Numbered from the stretch's first letter, positions 34,833 through 44,903 are shown. The stretch is 64,000 nucleotides of DNA from Sphingomonas sp. (GCA_013001055.1 JABDNH010000003.1:124001-188000); one strand, 5' to 3'. The notes: generated by a model from the sequence alone, not told the origin. Made by a program: numbers and translations.

Positions 34833-37800
34833 CTAGAACTCGTAGCGGATACCGACCTTCATGCGCCAGGTCGACGAAGTCACGCGGACTTCGTTGTCGC
34901 CGGCATCGGGCATGTCGAAGTCACGGATCACGTAGAGACCGTTATCATCGACACCGCCATCGATCAGGCCGAGCGTCGAACCGTAGGTGCGCAGCTCGTT
35001 CCAGTCGCCGTTCAGGAAGTTCAGGAAGTTATCCATCGTGGCATAGAGTTCGATCTTGTCGTTGACACCGAACAGGTTGCCCGGACCCGGGATTTCCTGG
35101 CTGAAGCGCAGATCCATGTCGAAGAACCAGTCGTTCGAGCAGGTGTTGGCTTCGGCCGAGCGACCCAGCTCGAGCTCACAATCGAGCGTCGGCAGGAACT
35201 GAACGAAGTCCGCAACCGCACCGAAATCGCTGTCAGGCGACAGGTTCGGATCGTCCACACCCGTGGGGATGTAGGCAAGCGCGTTGAAGTCACCCGACGA
35301 GCTGTCGTGGAAAGCGATGCCACGGTTGGCACCTTCCTGGAACACGATGCTGTACGGACGACCCGACGTGGCGCGGAAGAACATGCCGAGCGAGGTGTCG
35401 TTATCACCGAAGAACTGCTCGCGCACGTTGATGCTGGCCGAGAAGTTGTGCTTCACCGAGTAGGTCGACGTACGAACCGCCGGGTTCTGGCGGTCGAACG
35501 CAGCCGTACGATCAAAGCCCGACGTTGCGGTCGAGTTGTCGTTGGTACGACGCTCGTTGGCATCGGTGAACGCGTAACCCAGATTGACATAGGTCCGACC
35601 ACCGTCAGTGAAGATCCCGCTGTCGAAGCGCTTGCGCAGCAGCAGCGACACGACGTGGCTTTCATAGCCATCAGCATTGGTCAGCTGAATTTCGTCATCG
35701 CGCCCGGTGCGGAAACAGTCCGCCGTCACGCCTTCATAGGTCGGCGGGGTGCCGCCCTGGTTCAGGAGAACCGCGTTACAATCGTCCCGGCTCGGATCGA
35801 TCGCCGCGTAGAGCGGACGACCGTCGATGGCGAAACCGCCATTGGGACGTTGAATGTCGGGCACCATCGACAGATCGACGAAGTTGAACGGGTTTTCGTA
35901 CCGGCTGAAGATATAGTCGATATTGGCTTCCCAGTTATCGAGGAAGCCGCCATCGCCGTTACCGAAGCGGGTTGAGATTCCAAGGTTGCTACGAATGACC
36001 GTCGGGACCTTGAGGTTGGGGTCGGTCGACTGGGTGTCGGCTAGGCCGCGAGCCGCCGAGTCCGAACCGCTGGCGCGGACGCAATCCGGGAAGCCCTGGA
36101 ACTGGCCGTTCACGACGACGTCGATCTGGCCGTTATCCATCGGCAGCGCCGAACAATCGGCGAAACGGGTCGAGCCGAGGCCAGCCGAGAAGCCATTGTT
36201 CGAGAAGGCATTCGACAGCCAAACTGTGGGGTCACCACCGGCAAAGACGCCGACACCGCCCTTGACGGTCGTGTCGTAGAAGAAACCGTCATTGTCGAGG
36301 CTGTAGGTGAATGCCGCACGCGGCAGGAACACCGGATCGAGATCGCTGAAGCTGAAGTCGTTGCCGAAGCCATAACGCTCAACGAAGTTCGGGTTACGAC
36401 GCGGCGCATCACCGTCGTAGAAGTCCATCCGCGCGCCCAGCAGTACGTTGAGTTGGTCGGTGACCCGCCAATCGTCCTGAATATAGGCGGTGTAGATGTT
36501 GCGGCTCCATTCGGCGGCCGCTTCGAACGGATCACCAGTCGGCGTCGCGTTGATGTCCGCGCCCCAGCCATCGCCGTTCAGCAGGTCTTCGGCATCCGGG
36601 AAGAAGCCGCGACCCGAGGCCAGGCGGCCTTCGCGCAGGTCATCGAAGTTTTCGAAGTAGAGCGTGCCGGTGGCGTTGATGATGAACAGGTTGAACACGT
36701 CGAGCATGTTGGCTTCACCACCGATGGTGATGGTGTGGTTGCCGGCCTCGAGATTCGCCGCTGCCTTGAACTGCTGGACCGTGGTGTCGAGCTGGTTGGC
36801 CGAACGGAAGATGCCCGGGCCCGAAACCAGCAGGCCGACATCGCAGCCCGGATCGCCATAAAGATCCGAATCGGTCGGATCGGGGCAGGTGTCTTCGACC
36901 TGCGCGACGACGAGACGCGTCAGCGGGTTTTCCGACTGCGCTTCACCGCCGCCGACCGGGCCCTGTACGTCGCCGACTTCGGCGCGCGAGTAGCGCAGTT
37001 CGGTCGAGAAGCTGTCGCTCCACTGCGAGAAGAGGCGGCCCGAATAATAATCCGAGATCGTGCCTTCGAGTTCGAAACTGTTGAGACCGCCAAACTGGCC
37101 GCCGCCGAAATCAGGCTCGATATTGTCTTCTTCGAGGCGCTGGTAGGTCAGTTCGAGACGGTGGTCGTCGGTGATGTAGGCATCGACGCGACCGAAGTAG
37201 CGCTGGTTGGCTTCCTGCGCCGAACGCGGGATCGGGCCGATGTCGTAACCATAAACCGAGCTCAGGATGCTGGCATATTCATTGAACTGCGCTTCGTTGA
37301 CGAATTCTGCTTCGTTCGGGAAGCCGAGGCCCTTCGGACCGAATTCGACGACCGAGGAGCTGTCGAGTTCTTCATAGCCGAGGAAGAAGAAGAGGCGATC
37401 CTTGATGATCGGGCCGCCCAGCGTCGCGCCGAAGCGCTTTTCGTCGAATTCGGCAGGTTCGAAGGTGATGCCGCCAGCGGTATCGCCGCGGAAGTTTTCG
37501 TCGCGATATTCGAAGAAGGCCGAGCCCGAGAACTTGTTGGTGCCCGACTTGGTGACGACGTTGATGGCGCAGCCCGTAAACTGGCCATATTCGACGTCGA
37601 ACGGAGCAAACTCGATCGAGGTTTCGCGCACCGCATCAAACGGCAGCGGCAGCGAGTTACGCGAAGCAAACGGCGTGCCGTTGAGACCGAACACGTCAGC
37701 CTGTGCGATGCCGTCGACGGTGAAGGTGTTGCCGCGATCGTTGCCGCCAAGGCAGCTGATGCGGTCGACTTCGTCACCCGAACGCTCGATGTTGACGCGC

Positions 37801-38303
37801 GGGTCGATGCGGATGAAGTCGCGGACGTCGCGGTTGATCGTCGGCAGTGCTTCAAGCGTCTCGGCGCCGATCGAGGTCGACGGACCGATGGCCAGCGTCG
37901 TGGCCTGTGCGCGCGCGCCGGTGACGATGATGACGTCTTCGGTAACTTCGCCTTCGACCGAAGCCAGTTCGAAGGTCAGGCTGGTCGCACCCGAAAGGTT
38001 GATGAAAAGATCATTGACCGTCTGGCCCTGGTAGCCACTGGCGGTTGCGGTGACGGTGTAAGGCCCCCCCGTGGGCAGGTTGGTGACCGAGAAGCGGCCA
38101 TCGCTATTGGCAGTCAGCGCGCTGGTCTGGCCGGTACGCGTATCGGTAACGATCACGCTGGCGCCGGCAAGTTCGGAGCCGTCTTCAGCAGTTACCGTGC
38201 CCTGAATGCCCGACGTGGTTTGCTGCGCTGCGGCCGGAGCGGCCACGATCATCGAACCAGCTGACAACGCGCTCGCGGCCAGCAGGAATGGAAGCTTTTT
38301 CAT
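34833..38303 (-). CDS. Oar-like TonB-dependent receptor with carboxypeptidase-regulatory domain
   Basis: A 1156-residue outer-membrane protein. It has a signal peptide (cleavage near VAAPAAAQ), residues 32-115 a carboxypeptidase-regulatory-like beta sandwich (IQGTVTAEDGSELAGASVIV), then a plug (VIIVTGARAQAT, NTFTVDGIAQADVFG, EYGQFTGCAINVVTKSGTN) and a 22-strand barrel ending in GIRYEF. ATG 38303 is chosen, with GGGGA 10 nt upstream; the frame extends to a TTG at 38321. Substrate unknown. A palindrome sits between its -35 and -10 region. Confidence 0.92.
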   Translation of the reverse strand: MKKLPFLLAASALSAGSMIVAAPAAAQQTTSGIQGTVTAEDGSELAGASVIVTDTRTGQTSALTANSDGRFSVTNLPTGGPYTVTATASGYQGQTVNDLFINLSGATSLTFELASVEGEVTEDVIIVTGARAQATTLAIGPSTSIGAETLEALPTINRDVRDFIRIDPRVNIERSGDEVDRISCLGGNDRGNTFTVDGIAQADVFGLNGTPFASRNSLPLPFDAVRETSIEFAPFDVEYGQFTGCAINVVTKSGTNKFSGSAFFEYRDENFRGDTAGGITFEPAEFDEKRFGATLGGPIIKDRLFFFLGYEELDSSSVVEFGPKGLGFPNEAEFVNEAQFNEYASILSSVYGYDIGPIPRSAQEANQRYFGRVDAYITDDHRLELTYQRLEEDNIEPDFGGGQFGGLNSFELEGTISDYYSGRLFSQWSDSFSTELRYSRAEVGDVQGPVGGGEAQSENPLTRLVVAQVEDTCPDPTDSDLYGDPGCDVGLLVSGPGIFRSANQLDTTVQQFKAAANLEAGNHTITIGGEANMLDVFNLFIINATGTLYFENFDDLREGRLASGRGFFPDAEDLLNGDGWGADINATPTGDPFEAAAEWSRNIYTAYIQDDWRVTDQLNVLLGARMDFYDGDAPRRNPNFVERYGFGNDFSFSDLDPVFLPRAAFTYSLDNDGFFYDTTVKGGVGVFAGGDPTVWLSNAFSNNGFSAGLGSTRFADCSALPMDNGQIDVVVNGQFQGFPDCVRASGSDSAARGLADTQSTDPNLKVPTVIRSNLGISTRFGNGDGGFLDNWEANIDYIFSRYENPFNFVDLSMVPDIQRPNGGFAIDGRPLYAAIDPSRDDCNAVLLNQGGTPPTYEGVTADCFRTGRDDEIQLTNADGYESHVVSLLLRKRFDSGIFTDGGRTYVNLGYAFTDANERRTNDNSTATSGFDRTAAFDRQNPAVRTSTYSVKHNFSASINVREQFFGDNDTSLGMFFRATSGRPYSIVFQEGANRGIAFHDSSSGDFNALAYIPTGVDDPNLSPDSDFGAVADFVQFLPTLDCELELGRSAEANTCSNDWFFDMDLRFSQEIPGPGNLFGVNDKIELYATMDNFLNFLNGDWNELRTYGSTLGLIDGGVDDNGLYVIRDFDMPDAGDNEVRVTSSTWRMKVGIRYEF

Positions 38304-38385
38304 CTTTTTGAGTCCCCGCAAAATAGAATTTCGCGCCGCATCTCACGCGCGGCGTTGGAGGCGCGCTAGGGGACTCATATTACAG

Positions 38386-38398
38386 GATTGTTACAATC
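38386..38398. promoter_or_regulatory. Palindrome upstream of the receptor gene
   Basis: GATTGT-T-ACAATC is a perfect 6-1-6 palindrome just upstream of a minus-strand TAATAT -10-like hexamer (38382-38377). It is positioned like an operator in the receptor promoter. No -35 match is convincing. Confidence 0.35.
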
Positions 38399-38478
38399 GG
38401 TTTGCCGGAAGAATTTTGCCGGGTAGTGCGACGAAAAAACCCCAGATTTTTGGCAGAAATGCGCGCCTGCAGGCCACC

Positions 38479-38494
38479 GACAATTCTGTCAATT
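38479..38494. promoter_or_regulatory. Partial palindrome related to the one at 2283-2300
   Basis: On the minus strand ATTGACA-GAAT-TGTC, the same half-sites and 4-bp spacer as the thioesterase operator candidate. It lies between the E2 stop and the receptor promoter. Confidence 0.3.
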
Positions 38495-38502
38495 AGTGTG
38501 GC

Positions 38503-39699
38503 TCAATCCGCTGGCCAATGTTCCAGTATCTCGACGAACCGACTCAGCCAGCCATTGGTCTGGTGGCCATCCACGACGCGGTGATCGATGGTCAGCGTGA
38601 CGTAGGCCATCGGACGGATGACCATGACGTCCTGACCGTCAAGTTCGCGCACCACCACGCGCTTTTCCAGCTTGCCCACGCCCAGGATTGCCGCCTGCCC
38701 CTGGTGCAGGATGATCGGCGCGGCCAGGAGACTGCCCGACACGCCGTGATTCGAAATGGTGAAGCTGCCGCCGGAAACATCCTTGCGGTCGAGTTTGCCT
38801 TCACGGGCCTTGGTCGTGAGTTGATCGAGTTTTGCGCCGATCTGTTCTAGCGACAGGCTGCCGCTATCCCTGACCACGGGCACCACCAGGCCTTTGTCGC
38901 CCAATGCGGTACCCACTCCGATATCGATGGTCGGCGAGATCGCAATGCGATCCTCTTCCCAGCGTCCGTTGATGGCCGGCGCAGCCGCCATCGCATCGGC
39001 GGCCGCCTTGACGATATAGGCAGTGTAGCTGAGCTTGACGCCCTTCTCTTTCATCGCCGCCTTGTGCGCCGCGATGGCGGAGAAATCGGCTTCGAACAGC
39101 GCGGTCACATGCGGCGCATCGGAGACTGCCTTGACCATGTTGTCGGCGATTGTCTTGCGCATGCGGTCATGCGGGATGTCCGTCGGCGCGAACGGTGCCA
39201 CCGACGACGACACCGCAATCGCCGGCCCCTCTGCGAGCACACGCTGCACGTCTTCCAGCGTGACGCGGCCATCACGGCCGGTCCCCTCGATGCTAGCCGG
39301 ATCGACTTCGTGCTGCAGGCAGGCGCGCCGCACGGCGGGTGACAGGCGCGTTTCCTTGAGGACTGCGGCCTTATCGACAGTCTTTGCCGGCGGTGCCGTG
39401 CCGGGTGACCTGGGCTCGCTCTTGGTCGGCTCTGCGGCTTTCGCTGGTTCGCTAGCCTCACCGGCCGGATCGATCCGCGCAAGCAGCGCGCCAGGCTCGG
39501 CCTCGGCATCGGTGTCGAGGATGATCTCGGTGAGGACGCCGGTGGCCGGTGCGGGCACTTCCTGCGTGACCTTGTCGGTCTCCAGCTCGACCAGCGGATC
39601 ATTTTCCTCAACGCGTTCGCCAATGGTTTTCAACCAGCCGCGCACAACCGCCTTGGTGCCTTCCTGCTCTTCGGGAACGACGACATCGATCAAGCTCAA
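38503..39699 (-). CDS. 2-oxoacid dehydrogenase complex E2 (dihydrolipoyl acyltransferase)
   Basis: A 398-residue E2. The lipoyl domain has Lys43 in ETDKVTQEV, an Ala/Pro/Glu linker follows, then the E1/E3-binding domain (LSPAVRRACLQHEVDPASI, GRDGRVTLEDV) and the catalytic domain with DHRVVDGHQTNGWL. The start is TTG, overlapping the E1 stop by 4 bp (TTGA). It transfers the acyl group to CoA. Position in a paa/aminotransferase operon suggests phenylacetyl transfer. No E3 gene is adjacent. Confidence 0.92.
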   Translation of the reverse strand: MSLIDVVVPEEQEGTKAVVRGWLKTIGERVEENDPLVELETDKVTQEVPAPATGVLTEIILDTDAEAEPGALLARIDPAGEASEPAKAAEPTKSEPRSPGTAPPAKTVDKAAVLKETRLSPAVRRACLQHEVDPASIEGTGRDGRVTLEDVQRVLAEGPAIAVSSSVAPFAPTDIPHDRMRKTIADNMVKAVSDAPHVTALFEADFSAIAAHKAAMKEKGVKLSYTAYIVKAAADAMAAAPAINGRWEEDRIAISPTIDIGVGTALGDKGLVVPVVRDSGSLSLEQIGAKLDQLTTKAREGKLDRKDVSGGSFTISNHGVSGSLLAAPIILHQGQAAILGVGKLEKRVVVRELDGQDVMVIRPMAYVTLTIDHRVVDGHQTNGWLSRFVEILEHWPAD

Positions 39700-41744
39700 A
39701 ACTCCAGCATGTCGGTTATTTTTGCGCGGATATCCTCGGCCGAGGGCACCGCTGCTTCGAGCAATTTCGGATGGTGCGGCGAAGGAATGTCGGGCATCGT
39801 CACCCGCTCCACCGGTGCATCGAGATCGAGAAAGGCCTCGTCCGCGACAACGGCCGCGATCTCGGCGCCGAAGCCACCGGTGCGCAGATCTTCATGGACA
39901 ATCAAGCAGCGATGCGTCCTTTCGATGCTGTCGAGCACCATGTCCTTGTCCCATGGCTGCAGCGTCCGGAGGTCGATAATGTCGGCGCTGACATCCTTGG
40001 CCGCTTCTTCGCAGCGGGGTACCATCGCGCCCCACGTGACGATGGTGATTTGATCGCCCTCGCGCGTTTTCTTCGCTTTGCCAAACGGCAGTACATAACC
40101 ATCGCCCGGATAAGGCCGCCGCGCCCAGCTTTCATCGAGCATTGCGCGGTGTTCGAAGAAAATGGTCGGATCATTGCCGCGCAGCGCCATGCGCAGCAGC
40201 CCCACCGCGTCCTCGGCGTTGGACGGTACCGCGACCTTCCAGCCGGGATTGTGAACGAACTGCACTTCATTGGTCTGGCTGTGCCAGGGATCGCCGCACT
40301 TGAAGAAACCGCCCGGGATTCGCAGCACCATAGGTGCAGCAAATCGGTTATGCGTGCGCCAGCGGATCGTCCCGCAGTCGTTGATCTGCTCGGTCGCCGG
40401 TTCGGCATATTTACGGAACTGGATTTCAGGCACGGGCAGCAGTCCGGCCATCGCCATTCCGACTGCTCGGCCGACGATGCCTTCCTCGTTCAGAGAAGTG
40501 TCGAATACGCGCTCGTGGCCGTATTTCTCTTGCAGGCCCAGGGTCACGGCATGGACTCCGCCTTTGGGCCCCACGTCCTCGCCAAAGACACTCATCTTCG
40601 GATTGGCCGCAAGTTCCTGGTCCAGCACCTTGCGGATCGCGGTGACCATGTTGATGCGCTGCCCTTCGGGACGCGGGTCTTCGTGCGTGCCTTCGAGGCC
40701 GAGCCCTGCCTGCCCGCCGACGTCCGCATGCTCGCCCTCAAAATATACACCTTCGGCAACATGTTCGGGGTCTGAAACGCCGCGCGCCTCGGCCTGCTCG
40801 CGCGCCTTGTCGACCTCGAGCGCGACTGACTGCTCGATCATGTCCCAGTCGAGATTGTTATTGAGCGCCTTCAGCTTGGGTAGCGGATCGCGCGCCCATT
40901 CCGCAGCGATCTCCTCTTCTGACTTGTACGTCTGCGTGTCTTGCGCCGAATGGCCTTCGAGACGCGGCACCGTCAGGCGGCACAGCGCGGGCCCCTTGCG
41001 TTCGCGGACATGGGCGACGGCCTTGCCGATCAGATCCGCAGCCTCTTCGGGCTCAGTGCCGTCACCATCGAATATCGTCAGGCCCTTGAAGCTGGCGAGG
41101 TTCGCCGCGATGTTCTGCCCAGGCGTCTGATAAGTCGAGGGCACCGAGATGCCGTAGCCATTATCCTCGATGAAAAAGAGCAATGGCAGTTGCTGTGTCG
41201 TCGCGATGGTCAGCGCCGACCAGAAACCTCCGGTTGCACAGCTCGCGTCACCGCCGAGCACAACAGCGATGGCACCGTCATCCTCTTCGCCAAGCACCTT
41301 GGTCTTATAGGTAATGGACTGGGCCCAGCCGGCCGCGGGCGTGTATTGCGCCCCCACTCCGCCACACATGGGCAGGGCGTGGCAGCCGCCCGGATTGGGA
41401 TAGTTGAAAACGACGCCGATATCGCGGCCGTCCGAATAGCCGCCTTCGCGCCCCATGCCCGAACCCAGCGCGTCAGCCTTGTCGACCCCGAGTGCGAGCA
41501 ACATCGGGCGCGAGCGATAATAGCCGCACGCCGCATCGCCATCGCGCAGATGCAGGCCGAGGATCACCTGCGCCATGTCGTGCCCGCGGGCGGAGAATTG
41601 GTAGAGCACCTTCTTGGAAGGGACGAGCTCCTCTTCCTCGAGTCGATCCATCTCGCGGCTGGTCAGCACCAGGCGCGCGACGTCTTCCCAGCTGAAGGCC
41701 GGGTCCTTTGCTTCCACGGGGCGATCTTCGGCGACGCTAGCCAT
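39696..41744 (-). CDS. Fused 2-oxoacid dehydrogenase E1 (alpha+beta)
   Basis: A 682-residue thiamine-diphosphate enzyme. Residues 1-330 are E1-alpha (HDMAQVILGLHL, TPP motif GGDASCATGGFWSALTIA...EDNGYGIS). 365-682 are E1-beta (VTAIRKVLDQELAANPKMSV, GEDVGPKGGVHAVT, PMVLRIPGG). It decarboxylates a 2-oxoacid and acylates E2. The resemblance is to branched-chain-type E1. It overlaps the aminotransferase by 8 bp and E2 by 4 bp. Phenylpyruvate is a likely substrate from context. Confidence 0.92.
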   Translation of the reverse strand: MASVAEDRPVEAKDPAFSWEDVARLVLTSREMDRLEEEELVPSKKVLYQFSARGHDMAQVILGLHLRDGDAACGYYRSRPMLLALGVDKADALGSGMGREGGYSDGRDIGVVFNYPNPGGCHALPMCGGVGAQYTPAAGWAQSITYKTKVLGEEDDGAIAVVLGGDASCATGGFWSALTIATTQQLPLLFFIEDNGYGISVPSTYQTPGQNIAANLASFKGLTIFDGDGTEPEEAADLIGKAVAHVRERKGPALCRLTVPRLEGHSAQDTQTYKSEEEIAAEWARDPLPKLKALNNNLDWDMIEQSVALEVDKAREQAEARGVSDPEHVAEGVYFEGEHADVGGQAGLGLEGTHEDPRPEGQRINMVTAIRKVLDQELAANPKMSVFGEDVGPKGGVHAVTLGLQEKYGHERVFDTSLNEEGIVGRAVGMAMAGLLPVPEIQFRKYAEPATEQINDCGTIRWRTHNRFAAPMVLRIPGGFFKCGDPWHSQTNEVQFVHNPGWKVAVPSNAEDAVGLLRMALRGNDPTIFFEHRAMLDESWARRPYPGDGYVLPFGKAKKTREGDQITIVTWGAMVPRCEEAAKDVSADIIDLRTLQPWDKDMVLDSIERTHRCLIVHEDLRTGGFGAEIAAVVADEAFLDLDAPVERVTMPDIPSPHHPKLLEAAVPSAEDIRAKITDMLEF

Positions 41745-42927
41745 CCATCAACGCCCTTACCGCGTTCGTGAAGCTATCGACCTGATCGTCTCCCATTCCG
41801 CACACGTTAAAGCGACCGTTATTGGCGACGTAGATCGCGTGCTCCTCGCGCAGTTTCACGACTTGTTCGGGCGTCACTGGAAGCATGGAGAACATGCCTT
41901 CCTGCTCGCCGATATAGGCCAGGCGTGGGTCGCTCTCAGCCACTCGGCGGCGCAGGTCGATGATCCGCCCGCGCATTTCGTCCAGCTCGGCCCGCCACAT
42001 CGCGGTGAGTTCAGGATCGCTCAGGACGATGCGCACCAACGCTGCGCCATGATCGGGCGGCATCGACCACATTTCGCGCGCGATTTGCTGGATATGCTTC
42101 ATTGTCAGCGCTGCCGTCTTGGCATCGCTGGCCTTGACGAACAGGGCGCCGACGCGGTCACGATAGACGCCAAAATTCTTGTCGCAGCTTTGCGCCACGA
42201 TCACTTCGGGGCAGGCATCCATGACGATGCGCAAGCCAGCAGCGTCTTCCTCAAGCCCGACGCCAAGCCCCTGATAGGCAATGTCGATCACCGGAACAAC
42301 GCCGCGATCGACCAGAATTGCTGCGACCTCATGCCATTGATCGACGGTCAAGTTGGCGCCCGTCGGATTATGACAACAGCCGTGGAGCAGCGCGACATCG
42401 CCGCTTCGCGCGCTTTTCAGCGCTTCGACCATTGCGTCCCAGCACAGACTGGTATCCGCCTTGTCGTAATACGGATATTCGATGATCTCGAGGTCGGCAC
42501 CCGCGATCAGCGGTTGGTGATTGGCCCAGGTCGGCGTGCCGACAAAGACCCGCGCTTGCGGTCGCGCCGCTTCGACCAGCTTGAACGCCAGTGTCAGCGC
42601 GCCGCAACCGCCCGGCGTTTGCAGACCGATCATGTTGTCACCAAGCTCTTCACCGAAAACGATCGGCGCCAGCAACTTGGGAAACAGCTTGTCCCCCGCC
42701 ATGCCGAGATAAGCCTTGCTGTCCTGTTCCTCGTGGAGGCGCTTTTCGGCTTCCTTGATTGCGCGCATCACGGGCGTCTTGCCCTCGCTCGTCTTGAACA
42801 CGCCAACACCGGCATCAATCTTGCCCTGACGTTCGTCATCGCGCGCCATCACCATTAACTGGAGCAGCGCGTCGGGTTCGATGTGCTCGAGACCGTCGAG
42901 CAGACGAGACTTCGTGTCGGTCAGCAT
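41737..42927 (-). CDS. Aromatic/aspartate aminotransferase (class I, PLP)
   Basis: A 396-residue fold-type I aminotransferase of the AspC/TyrB type: QTPGGCGALTLAF, HGCCHNPTGANLT, DIAYQGLGVGLEEDA and PLP Lys250 in QSCDKNFGVYRDRVG, with a C-terminal Arg segment GRFNVCGM. Its position between paaE (40 bp) and the E1/E2 genes (overlap) fits conversion of phenylalanine to phenylpyruvate. No terminator separates it from the paa genes. Confidence 0.92.
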   Translation of the reverse strand: MLTDTKSRLLDGLEHIEPDALLQLMVMARDDERQGKIDAGVGVFKTSEGKTPVMRAIKEAEKRLHEEQDSKAYLGMAGDKLFPKLLAPIVFGEELGDNMIGLQTPGGCGALTLAFKLVEAARPQARVFVGTPTWANHQPLIAGADLEIIEYPYYDKADTSLCWDAMVEALKSARSGDVALLHGCCHNPTGANLTVDQWHEVAAILVDRGVVPVIDIAYQGLGVGLEEDAAGLRIVMDACPEVIVAQSCDKNFGVYRDRVGALFVKASDAKTAALTMKHIQQIAREMWSMPPDHGAALVRIVLSDPELTAMWRAELDEMRGRIIDLRRRVAESDPRLAYIGEQEGMFSMLPVTPEQVVKLREEHAIYVANNGRFNVCGMGDDQVDSFTNAVRALMDG

Positions 42928-42967
42928 GGCCGCGTGGCTAGCCTAAAAAGACGCCCGGCGCAAAGTC

Positions 42968-44047
42968 TCAAGCGTCATAATCGACCTTCACGCCGTCGCC
43001 TTTGGGAACCGATTGGCACGTCAGGATATAGCCTGCTTCGATCTCTTCGTCGGTGAGCCCGTAGCGCGCGCCCATTTCGACTTCGCCTTCAAGGACCTTG
43101 GCGCGACACGTCGCGCAAACGCCCGCCTTGCAGGCAAAGGGCGCGGGCAGCCCGGCCTCGCGCGCGCTGTCGAGGATATTGTCGCCATCGAACGCGACCT
43201 TGCGCGCGCGGCCGTCGAGCGTGACCCACAGCGTCGTGCCAGAGGCATCTTCCTTGAGCTTGGCGACTCGTTTCGATGCCGCTGCGGACGGCGTGCCTGC
43301 CGTGAAGCGCTCGATATGGATCCGGGGCTTGTCGACCCCCTTGTCGAGCAGGGCCGTTTCGGCAGCGTCCATCATCGGGCCGGGGCCGCAAATGAAATAG
43401 CCTTCGACCGCTTTGGGATCCTGGACGAACGTGTCGAGGATCATGTCGCACGTCTCGCGCGTCAGCATACCATTGAAGAGATCCACCTCACCCGCTTCGC
43501 CGGAGAGGAAATGATACAGCTCGAAGCGGCCCATGTAGCGATCCTTCAGATCACTGAGCTGGTCGAGAAAGATGATCGAATTGCTGTCGCGGTTACCATA
43601 AAACAGCGAGAAGCGGCTTTCCGGTTCGCTGATGAGCGCGGTGCGTATGAGGCTCATCACCGGCGTGATCCCGCTGCCGCCAGCAAATGCTACGTACTGC
43701 CGCGCTCCTGCCTTGGCATCGAACTGTGCAGTGAAACTGCCATGCGGCGGCATGACCTCCAGCGAATCGCCGGGCTTCAATTCATCGCCGACCCAATTGG
43801 AGAAAACGCCGCCCTCGATCCGCTTTACAGTGACTTTCCACACGCCCTCGTGTGGCGCGACGCACAGCGAATAGTTGCGCCGTATCTCCTCGCCATCGAT
43901 CTCTGCCTTCAGCGTGAGATGCTGCCCCGCCTTGAAGGCGAACAGCGGCTGGTGCTGCTGCGGCACTTCGAACAGGATCGAATTGGCGTCGTCGGTTTCG
44001 GCAATCACGTCGGCGACGCGAAGCTCGATAAATTCGTCCCTGCTCAT
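42968..44047 (-). CDS. paaE: Phenylacetyl-CoA 1,2-epoxidase reductase subunit
   Basis: A 359-residue NADPH-dependent reductase of the PaaABCE complex. It has an N-terminal FAD domain (RRNYSLCVAPHEG, FSNWVGDELKPGD), an NADP domain (AFAGGSGITPVMSLIRTAL, GYFICGPGPMMDA) and a C-terminal plant-type 2Fe-2S domain (CKAGVCATCRAKVLEG...C). The start is at MSRDEFIEL. The paaC stop is 4 bp upstream. The usual paaD between paaC and paaE is absent. Confidence 0.95.
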   Translation of the reverse strand: MSRDEFIELRVADVIAETDDANSILFEVPQQHQPLFAFKAGQHLTLKAEIDGEEIRRNYSLCVAPHEGVWKVTVKRIEGGVFSNWVGDELKPGDSLEVMPPHGSFTAQFDAKAGARQYVAFAGGSGITPVMSLIRTALISEPESRFSLFYGNRDSNSIIFLDQLSDLKDRYMGRFELYHFLSGEAGEVDLFNGMLTRETCDMILDTFVQDPKAVEGYFICGPGPMMDAAETALLDKGVDKPRIHIERFTAGTPSAAASKRVAKLKEDASGTTLWVTLDGRARKVAFDGDNILDSAREAGLPAPFACKAGVCATCRAKVLEGEVEMGARYGLTDEEIEAGYILTCQSVPKGDGVKVDYDA

Positions 44048-44051
44048 TGTC

Positions 44052-44903
44052 CTACCACTCCGCGTCCGGATACGTGCGGGGCAGGAACTGCATGACCGCG
44101 AGCAGGTGACCGAGATGTTCGGAGTGATGCCCGCGCCGGCCGCCCAAGATCGGGCGCTGGTCATCAGGAACATCAAGCTGCGCTTCGCCCAGCACCGACG
44201 CAATGGCATCGCGATATTCGCTCTCGAAGCCAAGCGGATCGACCGCGATGCCGCGCTCGATCAGGTCTTGCTTGTCCTCTGTGACCTCGAACAGTTCAGG
44301 GATGAAGCGCCAGTTCCAGTCCAGTCCTTCGGCCATGCGGCGCGCGCTTTCTTCGGTGCCGTCGCCGAGACGTATGACCCAGTCGCTCGCCAGTTCGCGG
44401 TGATAGGCGACTTCCTTCACGCTTTTTGCGGCGATTCCGGCGATCGTCTCGTCCCTCGATTCCGCAAGGCGACCGAGCAGCATGTGCTGCCATGTCGAAA
44501 ATAGCAGCTGGCGCGCCATGGTCTGCGCGAAATCGCCGTTGGGCTGCTCGACCAGCAGGCAGTTCTTGAAGTCCAGGACATCACGGTGAAACGCCAATTC
44601 GTCGGCATCCTTCGCGGCGCTCGATCGAGCCGCCGCTGTCAGGAAATTCGTCGCCTGGCCAATCAAGTCCAACCCCAAGTTGGCAAGGCTAAGGTCGACC
44701 TCGACCGAAGCGGCATGACCGCACCACTCGCCCAACCGCTGGCCGAGGATCAGCGCATCATCGCCAAGCTCCAGCAGGTAGTCCACCGTCGCTGCATCGT
44801 GCGCGCCTTCGCTTGGCGCATCGAAGCTGCCCTTGGGCAGGCGCTTGTCCTTGGCCTCGGCCTTGGCTTCGTCTTTTTCGGAAATAGTCGGCAGGCTGGG
44901 CAT
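44052..44903 (-). CDS. paaC: Phenylacetyl-CoA epoxidase structural subunit PaaC
   Basis: A 283-residue ferritin-like subunit that lacks the diiron ligands and scaffolds PaaA: DYLLELGDDALILGQRLGEWCGH, LGLDLIGQATNFL, AFHRDVLDFKNCLLVEQPNGDFA, SVKEVAYHRELASDWVIRLGD. It has an N-terminal extension of about 30 charged residues. The ATG overlaps the paaB stop by 1 nt (TGATG). Confidence 0.95.
   Translation of the reverse strand: MPSLPTISEKDEAKAEAKDKRLPKGSFDAPSEGAHDAATVDYLLELGDDALILGQRLGEWCGHAASVEVDLSLANLGLDLIGQATNFLTAAARSSAAKDADELAFHRDVLDFKNCLLVEQPNGDFAQTMARQLLFSTWQHMLLGRLAESRDETIAGIAAKSVKEVAYHRELASDWVIRLGDGTEESARRMAEGLDWNWRFIPELFEVTEDKQDLIERGIAVDPLGFESEYRDAIASVLGEAQLDVPDDQRPILGGRRGHHSEHLGHLLAVMQFLPRTYPDAEW

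Noticed and set aside
36453-38264. 603-codon plus-strand frame opposite the TonB-dependent receptor
   Set aside because: Antisense to a well-supported gene; the composition is that of a reverse-frame shadow.
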